Shown in pieces: positions 46,463 to 54,732 of a stretch of 64,000 nucleotides of DNA. Within the stretch, counting starts at the first letter, position 1. The number at the start of each line of letters is the position of its first letter. The position numbers and the translations under genes were made by a program. The stretch comes from ECT2AJA-044 sp965262845 (GTDB taxonomy: Bacteria > Bacteroidota > Bacteroidia > Flavobacteriales > ECT2AJA-044): positions 1,674,001 to 1,738,000 of the forward strand of contig CBDHFX010000002.1 of the NCBI GenBank assembly GCA_965262845.1, given 5' to 3'. The notes beneath the pieces are model-generated. The model searched no databases. It worked only from the letters and a program-made list of their open reading frames with translations, and was not told where the DNA came from.

Positions 46463-49309
46463 CTATTGAGTGATCAATGATCTTGCATCTACGGCCCGGC
46501 CATCTACCATAAGGATCACATTGTAAACACCAGGCGCGTAATGGCTTACATCAATATTCATTTGCTTACTACCAGGCGTTAACCGATAGTGGTTATTAAC
46601 AGACCCAAAGCCGTTTAGCACCATTAAGTAGACACTGCCTGCCCCTTCGATCTGGTAGGTAACCGTTGCACTTGCAATAGTGGGATTGGGAACAATATCT
46701 TCCAGCCAATATGGCTGTACTTCAATGACCACCTCGTCATAATCCTTGAATCCATCCGTATCTGTCATAACCTCCAGCTTATAGGTGGTGGTTATTTCAG
46801 GAGAAACCATAGTGTTCCTTCCTGAGTATATTAAATGACCTTCCGGATCGTACCAATTGTAAATGGCTGGCTCACCTATGTCAAGGGCATTAACCTCTGT
46901 ACTATCCTTTTTCCTTATGATCTGATCCGCACCTGCATCGGCATTAAAAAGGGCTCTTGGAGACTTGCGAATAACAAAATGCACCGCACCTGTTATATCG
47001 TTTTCTGCACCCGAATAGCGCTGGGCAACACGGTAATGATATTCCTCTTCCGATGTCAGCTCATCCATCAGAAAATTAAAGCCGATATAGAGCGGTATGC
47101 GAACTCCTGATCCAAACAGTACGTTTTCCAACGAAACACTATCTCCCTGTACCACGAACTCCCGGTCTCCAACAACCTTTAGCTCCGGGTGTTGCTCAAC
47201 GGCACTCCCGATTATTTGCCAGCCTGCTTCATCGGTAAAAATATGAACTTCGGCTTCTGCAGCTACAGAATGAGTATGTTCATCTGAGGCCATTTCAAAA
47301 GTCAGGTCAAAACGGGCAGGCTGCCCTGAGGCATTGCCCACATACATAAACCGGCCATGTGGCCTTTTTATACCGTCAATAACGGGCAGTTGCATGCCCG
47401 GATGAATATCAACAACTGTTACATTCCTCAGGGCAATGTTATTGTTTTCAAACACGTCCTGCTCAAGATGATTGGGATAAACCGTTATCGCATCGGTACT
47501 GATGCCCTCAATACGGGCTAACAGGCACGAGGCCCAGTTGCTATGCACATAGGGGTTTAGGATAGTCCACTGAAACTCAAAGACCTCACTGTCCCCCGGA
47601 CCTATGTTGGGCAGGGCTACAGAATCAATTACGTTACCAACCGTTGGCTGTGTACCGTCCCAGTTTTGGGGCCAGCTCGATATGGATGAGGCCTTTGTCC
47701 AGTAAAGTACCAGGTTTCCTGCACCATAGCTCGAATCACAACTCTTGTTCCAGACCCGAACATATACGTAAACCGGTTGTGTTGAGCTGTATTCGGGTTC
47801 CTGGTGTATGAAATTTGTAAAGCCATCAGCCTGGTTCCTTACCCATATATCAGGGCTTTTGTCAAACCACCAGCCCCAGGCATAGCTTCCGGGATAACCA
47901 AAATCTTCCGGGCGGTCCTTTATGTACAGGTCCAGGCTGGCACTGTATGCTCCCTGAGCCGCTTTAACCGCTTTGTAGGCATTTAAGCGGCCCGTACCGA
48001 TTTCCCCCGGAAAATCGGATGCATCTGCTATGGGATCGGTTGTGTTCTTTAAAAGGTCCTGTACCCAGTTGGAATTAAGGCAGGGGTTGACAGACTTCAT
48101 AAGAGCTGCTGTTCCTGCCGTGATCGGGCTGGCAAAAGAGGTTCCTTTACTGCTGCCATAGTAAGGCCAATTGATGGTATTCCCATTTATATTAAGTGTA
48201 TGGGTACCGGTCATTATCTCGTGCCCCGGCGCACAGAGATCTACCTGTGGGTAATGGCTATGATAATGCTCCGATGTATCTTCAGGGTCAAACCGGTCGT
48301 ATTTATCGGTACCCGAAACCACAATAACCCGATCGTCTTCCACACCGCTGAATGGATATAGGGGCACGTGGGCATCGGACGAATCTACCATGTCCCAGCC
48401 ATTCCCCGCTCCCCGTATAACAATGGTGCCATTGTCAAGCACCTCCTTTTCTATGTTTTTCCAGGTGGCAGTATACCAATCATCATGAGCGTCCAAAAAG
48501 TTTCTGGGAAAGTACCAGGATAGGTTGAATATTTCCGCATGGTGAATGGTACTGGCTTGTAATAGGATTTGGCCATGATTATTTGTCCAGTCAGAATATA
48601 AAATACCTGAATTATATCCAACAGAGGCAAGTTGTCCAGTAGGGGATGAACCGCTATCAGCCGTTTCACCTGCCATTAATGTAGCAACAGCAGTACCATG
48701 TGCCGCCCATTTGCCGCGTGGTTGTTTTGTTGTATCTCCATCCCAAAAGTCATGATTGGGGTTAAGCTTCGTCAACAGGTCAGGATGTGTCAGATCCATC
48801 CGTTCGCGATGATAGATCTGGATGGAAGTATCGCCCGTTGTGATATCCCAGGCCTTGTCTGCCTCTATGTTCCGTAAATACCATAACCAGTCATTTGACG
48901 TGTCGTTATCAAGCATCCGTTGCCACATGTCATCTGCAGGATTAGCCAGTTCACGCGGTATCAGAACCGGCACCTTCTCAACGAGCATGAATAATCGGTT
49001 TTCATGGTTTATTGCCATTAAAGCGCTAAAAAGTGAATCTTCATGGAAGCGCGTGTTTAGTTCGAATACCCGTCTCAATTCCCCGCTCCTGGCAAAATGC
49101 ATGGGTTGGGTTATTTTACTGATCTCAAAATCAGCTAGTAGCTGATCGAGAGCTGCATTTGACGATTCTTTTCCATCCAATGGAATAATGGCCGGATCCA
49201 TTACTGTTACCCAAACCTTGCCAGGGTGATACATTTGGGCCAGCAATACGCTCGGAAACACGCTAATGATCAGTGTGAATTTTAATATGTGAGATACCCC
49301 CCCCTCCAT
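46463..49309 (-). CDS. Subtilase-like (S8) secreted protein with T9SS sorting domain (copy 2)
   Basis: 948 residues. Same architecture as copy 1: signal peptide (FPSVLLAQ), S8-like domain with His (AAHGTAVATLMAG) and Ser (KGTSFASPITAGTAAL), beta-rich middle, PKD-like region, T9SS end (APGVYNVILMVDGR). The Asp position again lacks Asp (IQIYHRERMDLTHPDL). The N-terminal third differs noticeably from copy 1, including an extra ~11-residue segment (YFPRNFLDAHDD), while residues encoded by 46965-48149 are almost identical. The ATG lies about 5 bp from a -7-like box (TATTTTTG, 49314-49321), so the leader would be very short. Confidence 0.83.
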   Translation of the reverse strand: MEGGVSHILKFTLIISVFPSVLLAQMYHPGKVWVTVMDPAIIPLDGKESSNAALDQLLADFEISKITQPMHFARSGELRRVFELNTRFHEDSLFSALMAINHENRLFMLVEKVPVLIPRELANPADDMWQRMLDNDTSNDWLWYLRNIEADKAWDITTGDTSIQIYHRERMDLTHPDLLTKLNPNHDFWDGDTTKQPRGKWAAHGTAVATLMAGETADSGSSPTGQLASVGYNSGILYSDWTNNHGQILLQASTIHHAEIFNLSWYFPRNFLDAHDDWYTATWKNIEKEVLDNGTIVIRGAGNGWDMVDSSDAHVPLYPFSGVEDDRVIVVSGTDKYDRFDPEDTSEHYHSHYPQVDLCAPGHEIMTGTHTLNINGNTINWPYYGSSKGTSFASPITAGTAALMKSVNPCLNSNWVQDLLKNTTDPIADASDFPGEIGTGRLNAYKAVKAAQGAYSASLDLYIKDRPEDFGYPGSYAWGWWFDKSPDIWVRNQADGFTNFIHQEPEYSSTQPVYVYVRVWNKSCDSSYGAGNLVLYWTKASSISSWPQNWDGTQPTVGNVIDSVALPNIGPGDSEVFEFQWTILNPYVHSNWASCLLARIEGISTDAITVYPNHLEQDVFENNNIALRNVTVVDIHPGMQLPVIDGIKRPHGRFMYVGNASGQPARFDLTFEMASDEHTHSVAAEAEVHIFTDEAGWQIIGSAVEQHPELKVVGDREFVVQGDSVSLENVLFGSGVRIPLYIGFNFLMDELTSEEEYHYRVAQRYSGAENDITGAVHFVIRKSPRALFNADAGADQIIRKKDSTEVNALDIGEPAIYNWYDPEGHLIYSGRNTMVSPEITTTYKLEVMTDTDGFKDYDEVVIEVQPYWLEDIVPNPTIASATVTYQIEGAGSVYLMVLNGFGSVNNHYRLTPGSKQMNIDVSHYAPGVYNVILMVDGRAVDARSLITQ
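46965..48149. repeat. Near-identical tract, copy 2 (partner 43157-44341)
   Basis: Second copy of the 1185-bp tract, offset 3808 bp. See the partner entry for the two differences found. Confidence 0.85.
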
Positions 49310-49338
49310 AAACCAAAAATAGTTGTTTTTTAGTTGTA

Positions 49339-49521
49339 TTATGCAGCATAGGTATACTGTTCACAGGGTTTTGTCATACTGAAGACTTCCCCTTCCAAAT
49401 GGATCGGGTACATCCCAACGGACAAAAACGATACGTGAAGCCAGGAATCCCGTTCCGAGGGCTTAACCGGCCGATGACGCCGCCAGGCCGACCCGATCCG
49501 GTGAGCACTAATCAGCTTCAT
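49339..49521 (-). pseudogene. Possible remnant of a T9SS type A C-terminus
   Basis: The frame ends with a short segment like a sorting domain strand (SVGMYPIHLEGEVFSMTK), but the upstream part is not recognisable. Likely a decayed end of another T9SS cargo gene; weak evidence. Confidence 0.3.
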
Positions 49522-49673
49522 CTCAGCAAGGTATTGGTTCCCTTTTGCTCCATGACCCTTCCACCTGATGCAACCGCCCTTGCAACAACGTAATAGGTCC
49601 CTTCCAGTGAATCACCCCCATCCCAGCCACCAAATGAAGCAAAGTCACCAGTGTAGGTAAAAAGTGAGGTACA
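49518..49673 (-). pseudogene. Remnant of a T9SS type B (gliding-motility-like) C-terminal domain
   Basis: A 51-codon open stretch reads FGGWDGGDSLEGTYYVVARA and ends KGTNTLLR followed by TGA. W-D-G, G-T-Y-Y and the terminal K-G-x-x-T-L-x-R are the hallmarks of the type B sorting domain. An in-frame stop at 49674-49676 separates it from anything upstream; another frame further upstream (near DWSDGFDMGTICP) also looks like broken coding sequence. Confidence 0.5.
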
Positions 49674-49828
49674 TTACCTGTACGGCTAAGCTATAGTCTT
49701 TAAGGACAAATCGTTCCCATATCAAATCCATCACTCCAATCAGCGGCAGCGGACAGCTTCCAGTCGTTCGAAGGTTGGTTAAATAGGTATCTTTTATTCG
49801 CTCATTTTTTCTCTTGTCGTGAAGATAA

Positions 49829-49864
49829 AACTACAGAGCTAGCTACAGAGTTAGCTCTGTAGTT
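49829..49864. repeat. Perfect 13-bp inverted repeat hairpin
   Basis: AACTACAGAGCTA and TAGCTCTGTAGTT are exact reverse complements with a 10-bp loop that repeats part of the arm. On the minus strand the stem is followed by TTTTATC, so it could stop transcription. It lies in the gene-free part of the accessory region. Confidence 0.6.
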
Positions 49865-49984
49865 AATGATATATAAAAACTTATATTTCAACACTTTATT
49901 CAGATACAATTTTATGTAACTAATGAGGACGTGTGTCTTAAATAGAATGCTGACAACTTACCAGAAGCAATAGATCCCCCCAGG

Positions 49985-50331
49985 AGGTCGGCTTTAGCTT
50001 AACTTCCCAAAATAGTTTGGAACAGGCGTGGATAGCAGGTTTGTAGTGGCTATGCCTGCAAGATGTACATTAAATGCAGCACAGTAAAACGCAAGGGAAA
50101 AATCAACCGCAAGAAGGAACCCAGAGTTCAAACCGTTCGGCGGGTTGGATTTTTGCCTATAGCCAAGGATTTACGATTTGGGCGGTACGAAACACCTGAC
50201 TAGTGCTTGGAATAAAGGTAATAACGCCTCAGAGCTATGGGGCAGATCGAAAGCTACTGAGAAACCAGAAGCGTTAGGTACTTATCGTAGTAACTACAAG
50301 CCGTTTTTTAGGAAGTTAAGCTATAGCTAAT
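49985..50331. other. ~345-bp non-coding stretch bounded by inverted repeats (possible structured RNA or dead element)
   Basis: TTTAGCTTAACTTCC (about 49993-50007) and GGAAGTTAAGCTATAG (about 50311-50326) are imperfect inverted repeats at the ends. Inside are further stems: AAAAATCAACCGC with GCGGGTTGGATTTTT (50099-50155), and a nested set TAACGC/GCGTTA enclosing CTCAG/CTGAG and AGCT/AGCT (about 50220-50280). No frame longer than about 50 codons exists. I could not match it to tmRNA, RNase P RNA, 6S RNA or a group II intron. The rest of 49310-50340 shows only the decayed gene ends and one hairpin listed separately. Confidence 0.4.
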
Positions 50332-50346
50332 AATGATGGCTAACTA

Positions 50347-51909
50347 GTCGCTCCTTAAAAAAGTCATTTTTTGAGCCTGAAAGCAAAAAAAAAGCCTCAC
50401 CCCCATCAAAAAGAATGAAATGCTAAACTATTGTGCACTCAAACTCCGTGAATCACCTTGTAACAAAAAGTAGATTTGGAAGTAGCTGGTCTTTCAGGTA
50501 AGATCTCTCGAAAGAAAATAAAAAATAAACTTGTTTGCTGAGTTTTTCCATCATCTTCCGCATATTCCATCCCACAGCTGCTAAAAAAGCGTTGATTTGT
50601 GGAGATTCCACACCGTGCAGATAGTTCTGTTCCATCCGGCAATCTGATTTCAGGTGCCCAATGACCGCCTCTATAACAGCCCTGCGCCTAAATTTCTTTC
50701 GCTTCTTTCGCTTTTGGTACGCACTCTCTCGTTTTAATGGCCGGCTATCCGGAGTGGAGATCAGGGTCTTACCTATCTGCTTTTGTCCTTTTCCTGCCCG
50801 GTCATAAACGATTTCCTTAGGAACCGGTAAGTCGTTTTGTTCCATCTGACGGATCAGAGGCTCAATGGTTTTGCTATCATGAGGATTTCCTTCAAAGGCC
50901 TTGATGGAGGTCACAATGAGCGTTTTAGAGGTAACCGTTAAGCCTACCTTGTTCCCAAATTCATACGGCTTGTGTGCCTTCCCTTTGGCTATGCAGCTGG
51001 TAAAGGGTTTGTGCACACTATAGATCTTGTTCCTGTCGGTCCTTTTTTGGTTGAGGATCTGTTGGTATAGGGCTAACTCTTCTTCGTGAAAAACCCACTG
51101 CTCCGGTGTTAATTTCCGTTCCAGTTCCCGAATTAAGCGACCAGCAATGATCCTGAGCTTATCAATGGCCTTTTTTGCCTTCTTTACCCGACTGGGATGT
51201 TTGCTGTTATAGCTATCCCGCAACAATTGCTTTGATGTACGAACATAGCTCTGACGCTGTTTCACCCCTCTTAATTGAGCCAGGGCATTTAATTTGTCAA
51301 TGACCTTTTTCGCCAATTTGGCATCTGTGGGAAACGTAGTGTAGTTGCCCTGGACCGTTGTGTCCGATAGTGCCTGCTTTTCCTGAGCATCTTTCCCATG
51401 GATCTTCACCGAATAAGCAAATATCTTTTTCGCGCCTTCTTCTCCTATCCGCTTACGAAAATGAACCAAATCACTCGGATCAAAAGGAAATTGGTGCTGA
51501 AAATGCGAATACCCACAGAAGTATTGCATGTACGGGTTCATCTTCCATTCCTTAGCCAGCGTCTCGTCCCCTAAGTTGTACAGACGCTTAAGAAATAAAC
51601 AGCCAACCATCAAACGAACAGGCATTGATGGACGGCCCATGCTCGAATAATACTTCGATAACTCCTGATCCAAATGCTTCCAATCAATCTTATTTGATAG
51701 CAGAACCAGCTCATGCTTCATGTCGATGAAGTCCACCAGCATCGGACGGAACAACTCCCGTTGCGTATTTACCTCACTGCTCCCTTTCATTTATTGCAAG
51801 ATATTCATGCTAATTTCCGCATTTCCTTGCAATTCCGCACCTCAAAAAACAAAAAGTTATCAACTCATTATGTTGATAAATAGGCGCTTAGCATGTTTTT
51901 AAGGAGTGA
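50347..51909. mobile_element. IS5-family insertion sequence, apparently complete
   Basis: About 1.56 kb with terminal inverted repeats GTCGCTCCTTAAAAA (left, 50347) and TTTTTAAGGAGTGA(C) (right, ending 51909/51910), one mismatch. The flanks carry CTAACTA on both sides (50340-50346 and 51910-51916), consistent with a target duplication whose exact length is ambiguous because the sequence runs into the repeat. One full-length transposase gene fills it. Confidence 0.85.
50453..51790 (-). CDS. IS5-family transposase (DDE)
   Basis: 445 residues, intact. N-terminal DUF772-like region (MGRPSMPVRLMVGCLFLKRLYNLGDE, FQHQFPFDPSDLVHFRKRIGEEG). The DDE acids are likely Asp in LSDTTVQGNYTTFPTDAKL, Asp in EIVYDRAGKG, and Glu in RRRAVIEAVIGHLKSD. 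The last motif plus NAFLAAVGWNMRKM closes the catalytic domain. It has no frameshift, so the element may still be mobile. Confidence 0.92.
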   Translation of the reverse strand: MKGSSEVNTQRELFRPMLVDFIDMKHELVLLSNKIDWKHLDQELSKYYSSMGRPSMPVRLMVGCLFLKRLYNLGDETLAKEWKMNPYMQYFCGYSHFQHQFPFDPSDLVHFRKRIGEEGAKKIFAYSVKIHGKDAQEKQALSDTTVQGNYTTFPTDAKLAKKVIDKLNALAQLRGVKQRQSYVRTSKQLLRDSYNSKHPSRVKKAKKAIDKLRIIAGRLIRELERKLTPEQWVFHEEELALYQQILNQKRTDRNKIYSVHKPFTSCIAKGKAHKPYEFGNKVGLTVTSKTLIVTSIKAFEGNPHDSKTIEPLIRQMEQNDLPVPKEIVYDRAGKGQKQIGKTLISTPDSRPLKRESAYQKRKKRKKFRRRAVIEAVIGHLKSDCRMEQNYLHGVESPQINAFLAAVGWNMRKMMEKLSKQVYFLFSFERSYLKDQLLPNLLFVTR

Positions 51910-52054
51910 CTAACTAAGGGAACGGTTTAGTATTTCGGGCTCCGAAAATATCAGTTGCCAATACGTACCATCGTATTTCTTTCTTCAAAAGATGTTTTTA
52001 AGCGAGCGAAATTTGCGACGTACCTGATCCGTATTGTTCGTAAAAGTGTTCATA

Positions 52055-52909
52055 CTATACTTTAGTGGGGGTTGTAACTTGGGGTACAGTCATGTTATCG
52101 CTAAAAAATAGTACCTCGTCGCCGAGTCTTGCAGTATGGGCTGTGTGAACAAGTGAATATTCTTTCTTTCGGTATCCCTTGTACAAATCCTTGATGGGTT
52201 TAGTAGCGTCATAGGATACTATCCATCGCGCATTATGTATAGCTTGTATTTCTTTGCTCACCTCCTCATGGTCAGCATATGTATAGTGGTTCAAATAAAG
52301 TGATTTGCCTTTGAGGTAGTATGGGGGATCAAAATAAAAAATGGTCGATGGCTTTTTCTCAATCTTTTTTATGAGATCAAGTGCGTCAAGATTGTAGAGA
52401 TGGATGTCTTTTTTGTGCTCTGCAATAGTTTGGATTCGTTGTATGAGTTCTTTTTTATTAAAGCGGCAATCAATCTTATACTTGCCTTTTTGGCCATAAC
52501 CGCCGATCATTCCACCATCAATAATGCCTGATATATTCGTTCGATTAAGGAAGAAAGTGGAAAAGCCTAAATCAAACAGAGAAGCGATATCTTTGTGTTG
52601 TTGTACCTTGCGACATTGCCGCCATGTTTGCTCGTTAATACGTGTACTGCGTATCTTTGATACAAGCTTATCGGTGTGGTGTAGAACCGAATACCAGAAA
52701 GCATAAATTGCGCGGTCACTGTCATTGATCGTGATTTCTGATACATGACCGTTCAGCAGCAGAAACAAGGCTACAGAAGCACCGCCTGCATATGGCTCAA
52801 CATAATGCCCGTTGGTGTTGTCGATTTCATTTTTTTTACACAAAAGGGCAATAAACCTTGCAAGTTTACTTTTTCCGCCGGGATACCTCAGTGGTGAATA
52901 AAACTTCAT
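52055..52909 (-). CDS. DNA adenine methyltransferase, D12 class (Dam-like)
   Basis: 284 residues. Motif order is that of Dam/M.DpnII-type enzymes: LRYPGGKSKLARFI at the N-terminus, motif I HYVEPYAGGASVALFL, the FFLNRTNISGII region, and motif IV DPPY at 194-197. It transfers a methyl group from S-adenosylmethionine to N6 of adenine; the target site cannot be read. Its ATG overlaps the stop of the ParB-like gene by 4 bp. The base composition is visibly more AT-rich than in the core genes, suggesting transfer. Confidence 0.92.
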   Translation of the reverse strand: MKFYSPLRYPGGKSKLARFIALLCKKNEIDNTNGHYVEPYAGGASVALFLLLNGHVSEITINDSDRAIYAFWYSVLHHTDKLVSKIRSTRINEQTWRQCRKVQQHKDIASLFDLGFSTFFLNRTNISGIIDGGMIGGYGQKGKYKIDCRFNKKELIQRIQTIAEHKKDIHLYNLDALDLIKKIEKKPSTIFYFDPPYYLKGKSLYLNHYTYADHEEVSKEIQAIHNARWIVSYDATKPIKDLYKGYRKKEYSLVHTAHTARLGDEVLFFSDNMTVPQVTTPTKV

Positions 52910-54159
52910 AAATTATTTTTCGAATGAGTTGCTTCTAGCATAGCACCAATAATAATTGACATGGCAATTGTTTGTTCGAGATTAGCAGAAGCTATATACT
53001 TGTGTGCACCCATGTGTAGCAGTTTGATGAGCTTCTTCTTCTTATCTACTTCTTGACTCGCAAGCAAGAATTTTTGATCTTCTGATAAATGCTCCTTAGC
53101 CTTCTTAAAGTTCTCATTCACATAATCATCAATTTTAGGCTTCGCCGCTGCTGACTCAACGATTAACCTGAGTGACATCCTTATGAGATTGATAAAGCCC
53201 TTTGATAGGTTTTTCTGTTCCTTACAATAAAATTTGTATAGGGCATCAACATCTCTGTAAAGATTGTTAGTATCACCTTTTTCTAGACTGAGAGATTTTT
53301 TTCCAAAAAAGACATGTTTTTGTTCGCTTGTTCTATCTGTTTTTTTGTTCACATTCGAGATGTAATTGGAGTTCACTATTTTACCTTTTTTGTTATGCTC
53401 AAACTTCGTAAGTTTGATTTGAATCTCTTTCTGAAGAACTTCTTTCAACGCTCCACGATTTTTACGAGTTGTTATTTTTCTTTCCTTAATAACATAAGCT
53501 ATTTGCTCAAGTATATTCTGTCCTTTTTTATCGTCATAATTTGAGATAAGCTGCTCATTTTGAATATCAAATCCTATAGCATTTAGATTTTTCCTTGTAA
53601 GTACCTCGTCTTTCACAAAAGCTTGGTTCATATAAGGATGCATGCTGATAAGCTTAGTTTGTTTTTCAATAATCATAAAATCGCTCTTTGGTTCTCCACG
53701 GTGTTTGTGCAAAAAATAGTCACGCTCAAGTTCGTGCCACGATCCATTGTTAGTATGTTTCCGTTCAATGTTGGTAAGTGCTGTATCTTTGTCGCACACA
53801 TTACAGGGAATTTCTTTTAACTCCTGTAATTCTTTGGAACTATCGTTAAAAGGAAATTTCCCGGATAGGTCAGAATACAAGTTGTCATTTTGTAGACATT
53901 TGAGCACAGCGACACGGCGGTTGCCATCATATACAACGGGTACATCTTCAGAGTATACCACTGTTGGTATCTCGCTAAAATCATATTGGTTGCCCATTTC
54001 TTTTATCATTTTATCAAGATTCCAATTACTTGGATTGTCCTTTAGCGCTCTTTTGATTATGTCATAATCATTGGCTTTCAGATCAAAAAAATCCCGAGGA
54101 TTTTCCGACCACAGCCGCAATTCACTCACTTTGATGTATTTTATCTTTTGCGATGCCAT
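52906..54159 (-). CDS. ParB/Srx-fold N-terminal domain protein, partner of the methyltransferase
   Basis: 417 residues from the ATG at 54159 (a GTG at 54180 would add seven). Residues 1-150 resemble a ParB/sulfiredoxin nuclease-type domain: YIKVSELRLWSENPRDFF, IPTVVYSEDVPVVYDGNRRVAVLK (DGNRR at 78-82), then IERKHTNNGSWHELERDYF, like the ParB E-N-x-x-R box. The rest is Lys-rich and helical, with no domain I recognise. It is first in a two-gene message with the methyltransferase. Possible roles: DNA binding or nicking partner, or regulator. No centromere-like parS site or parA is present, so plasmid partition is unlikely. Confidence 0.7.
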   Translation of the reverse strand: MASQKIKYIKVSELRLWSENPRDFFDLKANDYDIIKRALKDNPSNWNLDKMIKEMGNQYDFSEIPTVVYSEDVPVVYDGNRRVAVLKCLQNDNLYSDLSGKFPFNDSSKELQELKEIPCNVCDKDTALTNIERKHTNNGSWHELERDYFLHKHRGEPKSDFMIIEKQTKLISMHPYMNQAFVKDEVLTRKNLNAIGFDIQNEQLISNYDDKKGQNILEQIAYVIKERKITTRKNRGALKEVLQKEIQIKLTKFEHNKKGKIVNSNYISNVNKKTDRTSEQKHVFFGKKSLSLEKGDTNNLYRDVDALYKFYCKEQKNLSKGFINLIRMSLRLIVESAAAKPKIDDYVNENFKKAKEHLSEDQKFLLASQEVDKKKKLIKLLHMGAHKYIASANLEQTIAMSIIIGAMLEATHSKNNL

Positions 54160-54224
54160 ATCGGTTAATTGGAATATCACGTGCTTTATTTAAAAAACGG
54201 GTGGCTTTTCACTGACAGAGGAAG

Positions 54225-54300
54225 TGTCTTGTCCTGAAATAGGTTTACACCAAAGCCCTCCATTATGAGTAAAAAAGTAAACTTATTTTAGGACGAGACA
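54225..54300. mobile_element. 76-bp miniature element with IS-like ends
   Basis: The 24-bp ends are inverted repeats: TGTCTTGTCCTGAAATAGGT... on the left and the reverse complement TGTCTCGTCCTAAAATAAGT... on the right, 21 of 24 matching. The termini are TG...CA, and AAG lies directly outside both ends, as for a 3-bp target duplication. This is the pattern of an IS3-like solo or internally deleted copy. As a folded RNA it could also act as a terminator. Confidence 0.6.
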
Positions 54301-54331
54301 AAGTCCTTACACGCATGAAATAACTTTGTGT

Positions 54332-54413
54332 GCGGACGGGGGGACTCGAACCCCCACGTCAAAAAGACACTGCCGCCTGAAGACAGCGCGTATGCCAATT
54401 CCGCCACGTCCGC
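54332..54413 (-). tRNA. tRNA-Leu (anticodon CAG)
   Basis: Cloverleaf with acceptor stem GCGGACG/CGTCCGC, D-arm, anticodon stem CTGTC/GGCAG around loop TTCAGGC (anticodon CAG), a long variable arm as expected for leucine, and T-arm GGGGG-TTCGAGT-CCCCC. CCA is not encoded. Confidence 0.96.
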
Positions 54414-54429
54414 AATGGCATCTGCCAGT

Positions 54430-54514
54430 TGGTGCGGATAGAGGGACTCGAACCCACACGCCTCACGGCACTAGATCCTAAATCTAGCGTGTCTGCCAAT
54501 TCCACCATATCCGC
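54430..54514 (-). tRNA. tRNA-Leu (anticodon TAG)
   Basis: Acceptor stem GCGGATA/TATCCGC, anticodon stem CTAGA/TCTAG with loop TTTAGGA (anticodon TAG), long variable arm, T-loop TTCGAGT. The 3' CCA is encoded (54430-54432). It is just upstream of the other tRNA-Leu and probably in the same transcript. Confidence 0.96.
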
Positions 54515-54732
54515 TTTAAAGAATGGCCTTTCCTATGAAGAAGGGGAGCAAAAATACAAAGAATTATGAGATGGGCTGGAACCCGATCGCTATCCCCACC
54601 GTGCCCGTCAGCCTGTTTTTATAAGCAAAGTGGCTGGCCATTTAGCAAGGGTGTTTAGGTGGTAGTATGGTTCCTCTTTGTACTTTTATGGCCCTGAAAT
54701 AGGAGCAACCATACTCTTTTGCAAAGGATCCC

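Noticed and set aside
49985..50331. Identification as tmRNA, RNase P RNA, 6S RNA or group II intron
   Set aside because: No tmRNA tag or tRNA-like end, no conserved RNase P core sequence, no domain V-like hairpin or reverse transcriptase. Left unassigned.
52906..54159. Plasmid or chromosome partition ParB
   Set aside because: No parA, no parS-like palindromes, a coupled methyltransferase, and a C-terminal part unlike ParB.
54332..54514. tRNA-Leu genes as an integrase attachment site
   Set aside because: No integrase in the window and no direct repeat of the tRNA 3' end was found in 49.3-54.3 kb.
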